Shown: positions 9,740-21,900 of the stretch, one piece after another | Position numbering within the stretch: position 1 is the stretch's first letter | Layout of the letters: each line of letters opens with the position of its first letter | NCBI GenBank assembly: GCA_973895155.1 | Contig: OZ316893.1 | Span: 21,886,001-21,950,000 of the forward strand | Direction of reading: 5' to 3' | Length of the DNA stretch: 64,000 bases | From: Marsupella aquatica | Taxonomy: Eukaryota > Marchantiophyta | Made by a program: the position numbers and the translations under genes | Notes under the pieces: generated by a model | Databases searched by the model: none | What the model was told of the DNA's origin: nothing | What the model saw: the letters and a program-made list of their open reading frames with translations, nothing else

Positions 9740-10860
9740 GAGTAATCTTGAAGGCCTACTGTACATCGAGGGATCGATTTATCAGTCGTTCTTGCGAAAC
9801 TCACAGACTTCGATGGAGGGGACAATAGCGTGACGAGCAGGTCGACTAGCTACTCACAGGTCAGTTAGATCTATGAAATTGAATTCTGCTCGATCCCGAA
9901 CTTAATTTAGGCTACTTCTTCTTCGTATGGAATGAGAATAATTTGTTGTGCTTCTCCCGAACTTTAGGTGGCTTCTTCTTGATATTGACTGACTAATTTG
10001 TTTTTCTTCGCCCGAGTAATGTTCTTGCGAGTCTGGAACGAATAATTTGACTGACTAATTTGTTTTTCTTCGCCCGAGTAATGTTCTTGCGAGTCTGGAA
10101 CGAATAATTTGCAGTCCTTCTCCCTAGTAATCTTGAAGTCGTCCATCGATCGGTCTATCAGTCGTTCTTGCGAAACTCACAGACTTGGATGCAATTGACC
10201 ACAGCGTAACGAGCAGGTCCGATCTATGAAATTGAATTCTTCTCGATCCCGAACACTAGGCGACCTCTGACTTCTCCTTCGTCTAGCTTGGTTGAATAAT
10301 TTCGTTTTCTTCTCCGGACCCAAGCTTTTGGCGACTTCTTCAAGATCTGGAATGCATAGTTTGTTGTTCATCGCCCGAAATTTAATGTAGGCGACTTCTT
10401 CTTAGTCTGGAATGGAGAATTTGCTTTCCTGCGATCTCCCGAGTAATCTTCTTGGTCTGAACGAATAATTTTGCTTTCCTTCTCCGGAGTACTCTTGAAG
10501 TCCTAATTCGATCAATCTATGAGTCGTTCTTGCGAACTCAGAGACTTCGGGATCGAGGGGACCATAGGAACGAGCAGGTTGACTACTCACAGGTCAGTTC
10601 GATTTATGAAATTGAATTCTTCTCGATCCCGAATTTTAGGTGACTTCTTCTTTGTTTGGAATGAATCATTTGCTTTCTTAGCCCGAGCTGACTTCTCCTT
10701 CGTCTTGGTTGAATAATTTGTTGTCCTTCTCCCGAACTTTAGGCGGCTTCTTCTTGGTCTGGAACGAAGAATTTGAATGCTGTCCTAGCTCCTCCATAGT
10801 AATCTTGAAGCCCTAAATCGATCGATCTATATATCAGTCGTTTACTATGGGAAGTCCTAG
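9740..10860 (+). repeat. Complex tandem array, about 360-bp units built from 60-75-bp subunits
   Basis: A long unit recurs three times, with the motif CAGTCGTTCTTGCG at about 9782, 10159 and (as GAGTCGTTCTTGCG) 10520. Each is followed by CTCA-AGACTT, ACGAGCAGGT and TATGAAATTGAATTCT. Between these, a shorter unit of the type GAATAATTTG, then TTCTCCCGA, then TAGGCGACTTCTTC recurs many times. Copies have diverged unevenly. No open frame runs through the array. It behaves like a small degenerate satellite. Confidence 0.8.
9987..10111 (+). repeat. Exact 62-bp tandem duplication within the array
   Basis: Starting at GACTGACTAATTTG (9987) the sequence repeats from 10049 with no difference that I can see. 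This is the youngest duplication in the larger array. Confidence 0.9.
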
Positions 10861-12880
10861 CTGCCAATTCAATGTTGGTTCTGTTTGTGATCGCTTTAAT
10901 AGATCGAATTTGAACTCCAGCTAGATCGGTTTATATATAGAGTATGTTTTCGATTTCCGCAAGCCTTTCGCATTTTTGCGGGCAGATTCGTCTTCGTCTG
11001 ACATGAATAAGTTGTAATTCAACAGGAAGCAGGAAGTCCGTGACACATTTAGCTTCAATACATTCAGAAGATCTTTATTCAACACCGTTTGTTGACCGTC
11101 TTTGCACGACCGGCCTAGATGACCAGTCTCTATCTCGGTAACAACATAATCGAAGTATAATTAAACCTTGCTTCATAGAGTACATCCTTGGACCAATCTC
11201 TTGCAGTTTACGTCTCGTTAATGACTTGCATGAAGGTTTTCCAAAAAGCCGATATCGATGTTGACCTAGACCTCTTTCTAGCTTGAGTGATCAATAGCCG
11301 ATATGGATGTTGATCTGGACCTCTGTCTTAAGTGATCAAAATAAACCTTTATGTTGGTATCAAGCGGGGATCTGATAACTTAGCTTGTCTGTCAATCTCA
11401 GTCGCTGGTTTGCTAGTTTAGATGACCTGCTCAGATCTTCAGATGATTGATTGTGCCTTAACGATTAAGCCAGTTAAGACTGACAGCGGGAACTCATCTG
11501 GTACTTGAGGTTCAGATCTTGTTTCCATCAAGCCTATGATCGAGAAGATGTCAACATTTTAAAGTGTAAAATGTTACCTCTCTGACTCATCTTCAATGCA
11601 CAGTCCGTCTAGTTCGAAACGCCAATACGATTTTTAGTAGTTCATAATTAACGAAGTTCCGTTGGGATTTATTTTCAAGCCGTTCAAACCATCTGTTGCT
11701 CTAATGTTCTCATCTACACGACTAATTCACACGACTAATTCACAGACCTCTGAATCGATCCAGCAGTCGCATTCGAATAGATTCTGCCCCGTCAAAACAA
11801 ACGTTAGGAGGCTACAGCACTAACACCCGACGTTCTGAGAACTATACGACGACACTTTATCGATTGAGCGGTTCATACCTTCATAACTTGCATTGATGCC
11901 TCTATTAAATGGTATATCTGACGCGTGAACGTCATTGGTTGGTAGTTGCTATGCGCATGCTCCGTGACTGTCCATTCAAGATTGTACATACGGTATAAGC
12001 TTTCGCTAACCGTTTCACTCGCAAACGGATCGTACGTTAATTGTCTTCAATCACTTAATTGCAGGAACTATTTGGGAAGCTCCGCAGGAGCCAGTCTTGG
12101 TTCCAAGATGGTAACATGTGAGTGATTGCAAATTGATTCTCGCAGGCCAAGTTGACGACATGGTTGCCAGTTTGATGTAAGATCGATGGTCGGAGTGAGA
12201 TCCTCGAAGAAAGGCAGCACGGAATCTAGCAAGCCAAAGCACTACTTGATGCACAGGCGGGGATAGTAAGTCTGCAACATTGTGGATACTGTGGAAAATA
12301 ATAGGATCTTCTGCTGGACATGCAGGGCTCCTTCGATAACTCACTGAGTTGCTAAATTAACTGGTCAGTTACTTTTTGCTCGAACTTCCATCCCTTTCGG
12401 TAAAATAGCACGTACTGTACTTCGGTAGATTAGTTTTGCGAATTTACGCACACACATGTAACATGCTTAAAATCGCACCTGTGGACTCAAACCGGATAGA
12501 GAGGTTCATATATACTACATTCTGACAGTTGTGTCCGACGGGAAGAAAGATCGAAAGACTATACTTAGGTGAAACTTGTCATAAAAATCGATAAATGTCA
12601 ATGAAAGAATTATGTCTAATATCCATGGACTGGTCCTCGGACTGGTCGAAGAAATGCCGAAAACTGACCTGGAAACATGACGTGAGGGGGTCGGAAAATG
12701 AGAATCCTTCGAGTATCCGACACTGGCAAATACTCAACGCTATTGATCACAATAAAGTGACCAAGTCGAATGAAAGCCCACTTAAACTAAACACGTAGTC
12801 ACACAGGCAAGTTACGGAGACTAAATGAGTATTGCACATGATTGAAGCATTGCTGCGTTGCTTATGCCATCGAATGCGTA
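10861..12880. other. Long spacer, no gene recognised
   Basis: About 2 kb with moderate GC and many stops in all frames. The open frames at 12051-12344 (-) and 12595-12798 (+) have no recognisable domain. I see a short direct repeat, GCCGATAT-GATGTTGA, near 11250 and 11297. Nothing else is supported. Confidence 0.4.
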
Positions 12881-12893
12881 CGTCTCTGCAGGC

Positions 12894-12900
12894 TATAAAT
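12894..12900 (+). promoter_or_regulatory. TATA-box-like element
   Basis: The sequence GGCTATAAATTAC fits a plant TATA box. It lies about 220 bp upstream of the small open frame at 13121, a plausible distance for a 5' leader of about 190 bases. Confidence 0.35.
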
Positions 12901-13120
12901 TACTCTATCGAGACAGCCAGAGGCAGAGTATTAAGCAACTCGAACGTTATGGAGCATTGAGAAGACTAATCCAGGGGCATCCGGGTTAGGTAGTTTAGAG
13001 CCCAAACAACGAGCTTTAGCTACAAACAATCGGACTGATAGTGTTGTGGTGGACTCAAGAGGGCGTGTCAGATATCGATCGGGCTAGTAGTTAACTACTG
13101 TAGCCACGACGGTGTTGATC

Positions 13121-13294
13121 ATGGCAACGTCGAATGCGAAGAAAACTATATACCTGGAGATTGCAGCCGGCATGACGTTCTGTTTACTGGTGTTATTCTG
13201 GGTAGTCACCAAGATAGGTTTGGACAGCCTGAACCAGGCGTACCTCTCCCATCAAATCAACCAGGTGCAGCGCAGAATCAACCCAGGCGGATAA
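13121..13294 (+). CDS. Possible small single-span membrane protein
   Basis: An ATG at 13121 opens a 57-residue frame ending at 13294; an in-frame ATG three codons upstream (13112) is also possible. The protein has a short basic N-terminus (MATSNAKKT), one clear hydrophobic span at about residues 12-30 (EIAAGMTFCLLVLFWVVTKI), and a polar basic tail ending RRINPGG. The size and topology are like small nuclear-encoded subunits of mitochondrial respiratory complexes, such as cytochrome c oxidase small subunits, but I cannot match it to a family. A TATA-like box lies upstream. It could also be a chance frame in intergenic DNA. Confidence 0.35.
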   Translation: MATSNAKKTIYLEIAAGMTFCLLVLFWVVTKIGLDSLNQAYLSHQINQVQRRINPGG

Positions 13295-16201
13295 GTGGAC
13301 TTCTCATGATCAAATTGGCAAGTTCAAAGTGGGCCTTAATTAGACAGTGTCTTTGAAGTTACAAGCGCAGAATCTGGATGAAGGGACCATACATAGATGA
13401 TGAGCTCGTTCATTTATTGCCCGATAACATCAAAGCTGAGTGAGGTTGACAACAGGTCCCACAACGATAGATTTGTCAGACGAGTGAATCCGAGCTAGAC
13501 AGTTCGTGCGAAGGTTAGACTCTAAACAGTGCAGAATCTAAACAGATCGATGTCATGCCATAAGCAAGTACAAATATATATCCCCCGGCCCGTACCTGGA
13601 TCAGCGTGGAGTACAGTGCGGTTGTGTCCGCAGAGCGACTCGGGGCAGCTTTGTAAATATCAAACCATGAACGATGATGGCATCTTCGGGGGATCGAGTA
13701 TTCATAGACAAGTTGGAGCTAGATCTGGAGCTCGAGTGACCGGGTGAGCAGTAGGTCCTAACTGTGCATGCGTGATGCAATTTTCTTTTTGCTGTTGACT
13801 TCACGATCTAGTGGGACGACAAGGTTAGATGATAAGCTGACGGACATGTATCGTAATTGATGTCGAGATCACGGCATGTCGCTGAAAATCTTCGAGTACG
13901 TAGCTGGCGAACTAAAGTAGGCTGATGACTCTTGCAGATATCAAAGAACCAAAGTCCTTCACAAACGATTTTTGCACAGGCAGAAGTAAGGGCTTAGTCA
14001 GTGCCATTATCACAGAGTACGCTTAGAGAGCTGCATATGTCAACCAGCCGATGTACTTCACAAGGACACACAGAAGACTACGGTAGCACGATCTATTCAC
14101 CAAATCTGAAATTGACTAATACATTCGCTTATTGAATGTCTTCCTGATCGACCTCAAATTGACGCTGTAGACTGTTATGACCGGGAGCATGCACATAGTA
14201 TCACCTACTCTGATCGGTTTTATCATCTCAGTACAGCACATTCCATGCAGATTCGGTACTTCATTGCAACGCAGGAACTTCACAACAATTTAGGGTGATG
14301 GAACGTAACATTTTGGACAAACCCATCTGTGCGGCCGGATCGACTCGACCCCGGTCAACACGGCGCCACAGAAAGACCATTGTCCACGACGTTTGGATTA
14401 ATCAGTGACGTGAAGTCCGGGACGTCTTGACATAGACAAGATACCTTGCGTCCTATGAACAAGGTTGGAAATACTGTCCACCTCGCGCATGGGGCCCCCG
14501 TTGACAAACTTTAGCGTCTTGCCTGAGATTTTCTAATAGCAAACCAATGCTCAAGTACGTAACCTGGAAGTAGGACCCAGAGATTTCATCAAAAAGTTTT
14601 GTGGGGTCACCTTAATTCTAGCTCAGTCACGGAGTACGTTCTTCTGAAGTTTTCTAGTCTGATGTGATTTGCTTGATTGTTTCGTTAGTTATTATCCTGG
14701 TTGGTCTTTGGCAAGTTCGTCTCTTTGTTTGCTTTGTTTCCAATGCTGGTATTGCTTAGTTGTCCTTTGTCTGTTCTCTCGCTTTCTATGACTTGCTTGT
14801 TTCGTGCTGCGTACACCTACAATCACGTGCCCAGAGATCCGCTGGCTTGAAAGGGGATTCAGGGCTTAAGTAGCGCGCGAAGTATCCCCCGGGCAAGACA
14901 GTTTTAAAATTGTTTTCTTGGTGAGTTTTTTAATAGGGCGTCCCAAAGCTTGGAAATTAGTACCTATGATAGCATTCCGTCGGGCATGACTTTTTGTGTC
15001 CATAACCCATCATCCCTAGGTAGTTAAAATCCATCAAATTATGTAGTTAAAGTCCATCAAATTGTCAACTTTGAGAGTGGAAAGTACTCTCGTCACTAAA
15101 CTCTTGGGTTTTTCGTTATTTTTCCCCTCTTATTGGGTTTTTTTGTTTAGGCTTTGGGATCCTGTCTCTTGTTAAGGCGCTTTTGGTTTTGGTAGGCGCA
15201 TATTGTTCTTTGGCTGTGATTATACACTCGTCACTAGACTATTGAGTTCCTCAACATACTCAATCTAAAGTGTTGCGACACTTTTGTTCTTCGGCATTGA
15301 TTTATGCTTTGTTCCTAAAACCTTCAATGTGGAGAAGGAATCATTGAGACATGGTTACTCGACTATCTACCACTTGAGAGTCCCTCCGTCCCGACCCCAG
15401 AAAAATGACATCCTCTGAGAGAACTGGGTTTGCATCACACTTGTGAGACTCTCATTGCTTTAATCTGATTTTTCTCCACCAGTCATCTGGAGAAGAAATT
15501 ACCCATAAGAATCGCACCCAAGCCTTTTTCCAAGAAAGGCAGCCTGCAAACATCTCCATCTGGCGCTCCTCCGATCAGTCCCATAGTAAGACAGTCAACT
15601 TTTTGCTTTAGCTAATCCAATCGCATACGCTGAGTAGCATTAGATAAGTATGAGTACAAAATACATTAATTAAATAAAAATTTGGTATGGAGGAAGGTAA
15701 AGTGACTTTCCAAATATGGTGGCTGAAAATTATGCGGTCTGTTTCGGGACATGGGGAAAAAATGTCCTGGAAATGGTTTTGCTGTTTACTATGTTATACA
15801 TATATGTTGACTAGACCATGAACACATGTGATGGAAAGGTGTGAGCGCAAAGGAGAAAAGTCGATTGAGAATCACAACTTTTTGGCTGGGAAAGAATCAG
15901 CGGCTCATTACTTTCAGATATTGACATAGTTGTTGACATTGTTATATGCATTTTTTTTCCCTGTTTTATTTTAGCATAATTAGAGTTTTTATGTGTTGTT
16001 AAGGTAAGACATCTACCAAAATAATTACCCTAGGTGTGATTTTCAAACCCCTTTAACAAAGAAAGAAAACAATAATGTGATTAATGTTTTTTCCCCTTAA
16101 AGAGAAATTGTAAGCTAAAAGTTAAACCAAATCTCAGCAATGGCGGAATTATATTTCTGAGCACAAAATACATGGAACATGACACCATTTTCCAAGACAA
16201 A
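13295..16201. other. Long spacer with scattered short repeats, no gene recognised
   Basis: No coding frame is supported over about 2.9 kb. A 23-bp tandem pair (GTAGTTAAA-TCCATCAAATT) lies near 15018-15063. From about 14650 the sequence is T- and GTTT-rich on the plus strand, which might be retroelement 3'-end remains. Otherwise I see nothing. Confidence 0.4.
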
Positions 16202-16421
16202 ACAGCGAAACTTTAGTTTAAGGGATAGAGTAAATGTTTTCTGAGACAGCGAAACTTTAGTTTAAGGGGTAGAGTAAATGTTTTCTGAGACAGCGAAACT
16301 TTAGTTTAAGGGATAGAGTAAATGTTTTCTGAGACAGCGAAACTTTAGTTTAAGGGGTAGAGTAAATGTTTTCTGAGACAGCGAAACTTTAGTTTAAGGG
16401 ATAGAGTAAATGTTTTCTGAG
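16202..16421 (+). repeat. 44-bp tandem repeat, five copies with alternating variants
   Basis: Units begin at 16202, 16246, 16290, 16334 and 16378, with a truncated sixth at 16422. Each runs ACAGCGAAACTTTAG to GTAAATGTTTTCTGAG. One position alternates strictly: GGGATAG in units 1, 3 and 5 and GGGGTAG in units 2 and 4. This means the array grew by copying 88-bp dimers. Confidence 0.95.
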
Positions 16422-16429
16422 ACAGCAAA

Positions 16430-16985
16430 TGCGAGAGGTGTGCCTTGACTCTTCAACTTTCTTAGTTCTCAAACTCAAAACTCTGTCAGGGAATTGAACC
16501 CTGAACTGTCTAGAGAACTACTGTAGACAGCTAAGAGAAATCATTTCCTTGTTGTTGACTTTGTTGCTTCTCAATGCTAGGCATCTGTTTTTAATTGCAT
16601 CTAGATATCCGCTCATAAATATAGTGGGCCTGAGTTGAGATATTCAATGTAGATCTTGAATCATACCGCATGTGATGTAATCTGTCACATGCTTTCTTTG
16701 TAGACATGACTACTCAATAGAGGCTTCCCACGTTAGAAGAGATTGGTTTCCCCTTGCAAATTTATTCTACTAGATAACACATGTGTGTTGCATAGAAAAT
16801 GTTGTTGTGCAAAAGATGTGGGTTGCATAAAAAATGTCATTTTGTAAAATACATTGTTTGTAGAAAGGATGTTGCAGGAAAGATATAGTTAATGCTGCAA
16901 AACAAATGGCATTGCAGAAAATATATCTTTGATATCATTGCAAAAAAAATGTCATTGCGTAAAAGATATAATTATGAAGAAGATA
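16430..16985. other. Spacer with a degenerate short tandem repeat
   Basis: From about 16790 to 16985 a motif like TTGCANAAAATGTCATTG recurs with drift at spacings of 20-35 bp. No gene is visible. Open frames across 16892-17260 are low-complexity and contain an imperfect internal duplication (CCCAAGAAAGAGCAAAAGA-like), so I do not call them genes. Confidence 0.5.
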
Positions 16986-17289
16986 TTGTTTTTGAGTTTT
17001 TGAGGCATGATGTGTGTGCCCAAGGAAAGAGCAAAAGACGAGCAGAGGCTCCAAAGTCTTTTGGTTTCAGTTTTGGGGGCAGGAGGTGCATGCAGGGGTG
17101 CACACCCAAGAAAGAGCAAAAGATCCATGGGCGGAGGTCTCCCGCAGGCATTTGGGGCAAAGGTGAAGGTCAGTCCCTCAGGCAGAGGCTAGTAAGAGGC
17201 TCTATTTGGGCCTCTCAGACGAAAAAGTGGTACAGTGGCTCACTTGACAAAACCCTCTGACAAAACCTAGATACAGAGTCACAGTTTTG

Positions 17290-17510
17290 TCATATAGCAT
17301 GCTCATCCTGGAACATGTTTTATTTTTTGTCTTGTGATCTGAAAGTAAATAAAATATGAGAGCATAGAAGTGCTGTTATATAAGTAAAGTGTATGTGTTG
17401 TTATATAGTATGCTCATCCTGGAACATGTTTTATTTTTTGTCTTGTGATCTAAAAATAAATAAAATATGAGAGCATAGAAGTGCTGTTATATAAGTAAAG
17501 TGTATGCCAA
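17290..17510 (+). repeat. 111-bp tandem duplication
   Basis: Two copies start near 17290 and 17401, sharing GCTCATCCTGGAACATG, then TTTTTTGTCTTGTGATCT, and ending AAGTAAAGTGTATG. Only a few differences separate them. Confidence 0.9.
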
Positions 17511-17680
17511 GAAAAGCACAGTGACCAAGAAAAGGTACAGTCAAATGATGCTACGATGTGTGCACTTAACTCAGGGTGCCTTATGAATGACACTCCTTTC
17601 AATAAAAACCATAAACCTAGGAAAGAAAAACATGAGTAGAACTTAAGAGGCTATGCATTGATGTTATTCAATATCATTTC
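17511..17680 (+). repeat. Dispersed repeat related to the foldback element at 57.7 kb
   Basis: This block resembles 57700-57915 in the same orientation. Shared words include AATAAAAACCATAA and ATGAGTAG, and the order of diverged blocks (GCCAA, GGTACA, AATGACACTC) is the same. Confidence 0.6.
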
Positions 17681-17918
17681 TCACTAGTGGTGGTGGAGCC
17701 TTTGGTTTCATCTCTAAGAAAACCCATACTCTGAAAGGGGGCTGCCAAAATAAGTTCAAAACACTCTAGAATACCTAAAACTAAAGGGATCTAAAAATTA
17801 ATTAAAAATGTATAGAATACAAAGGTTACCCCTTGATAAGGCAGATTGAAATGAAAATACATGACACAAAAATCTGAATAAGACAAAATCTGAAATGTGC
17901 ATTCACCATAGCACCTTC

Positions 17919-18752
17919 AATTAGTTCGTGGACCCCTTGGCTAATAAAATCAGGGGAAAGAGTTGATCTGAGCCATCTCTATTTCTTATCACCGGAAATC
18001 TCCATCATAATGGCCAATCTATGGCTCAAAAGAAAGATCTCAAATAGATCTATGGATGGGTTTTGTCCGTTTTACAAATGAGTTAATATTTTTCAAATTA
18101 AAAATTAAACAAATCCAAGCCTTCCTAGCCGTCGATTTTGTTAATTTTACGATCTTTGCCGTCCATTTTGTAATGCCTCTGGAAATCTTATTCATCCATG
18201 TTAAAAGGCGATCTAGGGTGCAAAAGAAAGATCTCAATGAGATGTACGACTGGGTGTTTTTTGTTTTGAGAATGAGTAAATAGTTTTGAGTATAAAATTT
18301 GATGAACTTTCAAGATTCCAGCCATTCCTCTTCCCCGATCCTGGGTTTCTATGTGCTCTTCTCAACATTAATGGTCGTACAATACGAGAGGTCCTTACGT
18401 ACCGGGAGTTGCGGTTTAACAAGGAAGTTATCAAGTTAGTTATTAGTCATCATTTATTATATGAAAAATATTTTTTATAAATCTTTGAATTTAAATTTTA
18501 AAATTGGAAATGTAACTAAAACGGTTACATAGTGACAGTTTTAATCGTCTTGCTCTTTGTATTTCCAATGTTTTTACTTTTCTTTTTACGGCACGGTGTC
18601 CCAAAATTTACACCCAAATTGACACAAACACGAATGAAAACTATAAGTTTGATTCACAAAATCGATGAGTCTTGTTTGTTACGATTGTTGTTGACGTGGC
18701 ACTCTGTGGTGCCATGAATTTTGGAAGGGACCTCTAGTGGGGTACGTAAATA
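17919..18752. mobile_element. Second copy of the TTAGTTCGTGGACCC-ended transposon
   Basis: The left end TTAGTTCGTGGACCCC is at 17919 and the right end, GGGACCTCTAGTGGGGTACGTAAATA-type, closes at about 18750. These are the same two ends as the insertion at 6872-8167. The right 150-170 bp match that copy and 9186-9352. The interior is unrelated to that of the first copy and is AT-rich. It contains an imperfect internal duplication of about 190 bp (AAAGAAAGATCTCAA at about 18030 and 18222). No transposase frame is present. Confidence 0.6.
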
Positions 18753-18910
18753 TTTCACTTGACAAAACCTAGATACTATTTCACCATTTTAGTATATTTT
18801 TCCTGAAATTTTGGAGCAAATAATGTAATGTGTAAAAGAGAGAGGGCTTGGACACTTCTCCTTTTATATGGCCATTACTCCAAAATTTAAAACCATGAGA
18901 CCAAGACCTT

Positions 18911-18984
18911 CGCTAGATGGAGGGGTCGAACCTCCGACCTTGCGGTTAACAGCCGCACGCTCTAACCAACTGAGCTAATCCAGC
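18911..18984 (-). tRNA. trnN-GUU: tRNA-Asn (GTT)
   Basis: Read on the minus strand, a 74-nt cloverleaf forms. The acceptor stem GCTGGAT pairs with ATCTAGC. The D arm carries TAGCTCAGTTGGTTAGAGC, which is also the A box. The anticodon stem GCGGC/ACCGC closes a loop CTGTTAA with anticodon GTT. The T arm GGAGGTTCGACCCCTCC is also the B box. It is intronless with no encoded CCA, as expected for a nuclear gene. A short T run follows about 20 nt downstream. All standard features appear intact. Confidence 0.95.
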
Positions 18985-21900
18985 CCTGCATGCTGAGTAG
19001 AAGGGTAAACGTATATAAAGAATTTTGAAAATGGATATGTCTGTCGAGCTCGTGCAAGCTCCAAAAGGAGATACAGAATGATGGCCGTGGTCCAGACATA
19101 TCGGGATGCGAAGTGATGTTGTGAAAGCGCAGAACTCGGGAGGAATTCAGTCGGACCAATCGAGGTGCCGCAATTCCTGATCTTGACCTGTGAACTGAAT
19201 TTTGTAAAACCAGACGACGAGAGCGGAAAAACGAGTCGAAGGAGAAGAGGAAGGGACTCATTCAACAGTATGCAAAAACATTGAGAATTAATTGTTGCTT
19301 TGTAACCGGAAAGCAAGTCAGTAGACAAACAAATAGAATGGAAAAGAGCAAGCTGGGTATTCAATAGCACTGGGTATTCAACAGCAAGCAATCGAATTGA
19401 TTCGAAAATGAGTGAATCCTGAAACCAGAAACCAAGTCAGAGAGGAAAAGAAAAGAAACAAGCTAGCAATCAGATTGAGAAGTAAAATAGTGCCACATAG
19501 AAGTACTGTTGTTTAGCATTTCTGTAAATAATGGTATCTCAATTCCATATCAATTCTCGAGGTCCTTCAGCTCTCCAGCCTCTGCCCGATCCACATTCTA
19601 TAGCATCAACAGACCAAAAGCATCTCGATATTGCCGGCCAGCACGTACTCCTGGTACATGTATCTGCTGATATTTCATCATTTAGTTGATGTTCCACGAT
19701 CAAGTCTCATCTCATCTAGATCACGTCAACTCACCTCGTGCACCTGACCTCGGCAGCTGAGAATGTGAAATTGAGCGAGCTGGATGAAAGTAAGCAACTC
19801 TTCTATCCAATCGATTTGTACCCACACTTTCAATTCCCGAGCTAGCAATGGCTCTACCATGACTATAATCGGTCTGTGGTCCGTCTGCAGGGGAAAATAA
19901 CGGCTCGCAGGGAAAGTTAGTGGAAGACGGTGCTTCAACTCAGTGGGTACTGGGTCACGAGGGATAGTCATCATTCATTGTATCTATAATTGGAACATCC
20001 TAGCAGAGATAAGAACTTGCACATAGAATTTAACTGACGAGGGCCCTCTTTTCACCATGCCCTGCAGGAATTAAATAGTCACGGGCTGCCTTCAAATCGT
20101 GTTATGATCATGATCTGCATGCATGCACGCTGATGAAACAGAAGCAACTTATTGTTCCATCGATTTTTAATCACACCCTCAATAATCGGAGGACACCTTC
20201 AAACATATGTTTATCATCACCTGCATGTACTCGCAGATATTTACCAAATTATTCCTAGAGCGTACTATACTCGCAGATATTCACCTCCTTATTCCTACGG
20301 CATACTAATGTAGTCTGTAACCGAGCGTTGCTGGAAAGTGAGCAACCATTTTACTTGTATCTGCCAGTCATAATCGTACCAACTGAAAGCTACCAACTGG
20401 TGGACAACTTCATCCATTCGTAATCATGCCTACAGTCTCCTCAAAGTGCCTGAGCAACTACTGTACTTCTTCCACTTCGTATTGATTTTCACAATCACCT
20501 CAAAGTGGACAATTATTGTACTTCATCGACTCATGAGCAACTGGTGTACCCCGTCCCTTCCTTTTCATGATTTCCTAAATAAATAAGCTCCAATTATGCT
20601 AAGGGATTTCATCCGTTCATGTTCACCTATGTACTGCCATGCTGCATTCAGAAATATTGCTGGATTCCTCTGCATCCGTATGAGTCTCGACAAGACTTGA
20701 ACCTTCTGCATGTTAGATGGATGCAGTTGAGAGAGTTTGTGTAGGCTGTCGAGAGCTCGCACTGTCGAAGTGGCAGACTGGACTGAGCTGCGTTTTTGTC
20801 TCTACAGGGCCAACGAATGCCTGAGATACAGGTCTAAAAGAATTGCTTCTCTGACGATTTGTCAGGACTTATATGTATTGATTGTGCAACTATACGAACG
20901 GAACAACAAAGCTCAGTTACCATGGATTCCGCGGTCTTAAATTCGGCCCCCGGAGTCTGATGATGTCCAGCCCTCTTCGGTCCAACTACGCAAATATCAT
21001 GTCCTCTTTACATTCTCTCGGTGCTCAATATTGAGTCCTACTGATTGCCTTTTCATCGACCAACAACACATGCAAATCATCGACAGACTTAAATGCAACC
21101 GTAACGCTCCTTATTGGAGTGGTTTTAGGAAACTGGGCGCAGGAATGTGGTTATCCTGATCAAGATATTGATCGCCTTAAAATCCAGAAATGGGGCCTCT
21201 TCGAAGCATTGCTGGTGCTCACCACTTCCCTTTTAGAGGGTTCATCGCTGGTGCTCACCACTTCCCTTTTAGAGGGTTCATCGTGTCCAAACTATCGGTG
21301 GATGGAACTGCTTTGAATTCCAAAGAGCGGGAACAAACAGGAGCATTGGCTATCTGAACATTCAGTCCTTCCTCATCTTTCTCGCTAAGGTCAGTCCTTG
21401 GCTGGAGACATATGGTGAATGTTTCTTTCCCCCAGTTTGCGAAGAGATTACGTTCACCCACTGTATTTCTTGTTTTTTTACCTCTTTGAAATTTCGAGAA
21501 AAAACGACAGAGATTACCTCTTCGAGCTACTTGCAATCGGTGATAATAGCTCCTTGATCATATCGTTCTTCACGGCCCTTCAATTTATCCTAACTCTTGC
21601 TGGCGACGGTTACAAACAAAGATATTATTTCGAAGACTCACCGGATACGATTGTTTCCACCCACCAAGCCATCACATGATCAAAGCGGTAAGTAACGGGC
21701 AACGATTCATCAAGTTTGCCAGAAACCCAATTCATCGCCTGCTGCGGCAGACAGTTGGTTACAAATGACAGCTGATTGGCAGTTACGGAAATTAACCGGG
21801 ACTGGTACCAAGAAACACCAACAATCCTTGCTCTGGATTCTGCTTCGTTCCCTCCTTTCGTCTCCTCCACTCCATTTAGAATGAAAATGATCAGTTGGTC

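Noticed and set aside
9375-10860. CRISPR-like array
   Set aside because: Units are long, contiguous and degenerate with no unique spacers, and the genome is eukaryotic.
16892-17260. 122-codon frame rich in Lys, Gly and Arg
   Set aside because: Low-complexity, overlaps an internal duplication and has competing frames. No protein family recognised.
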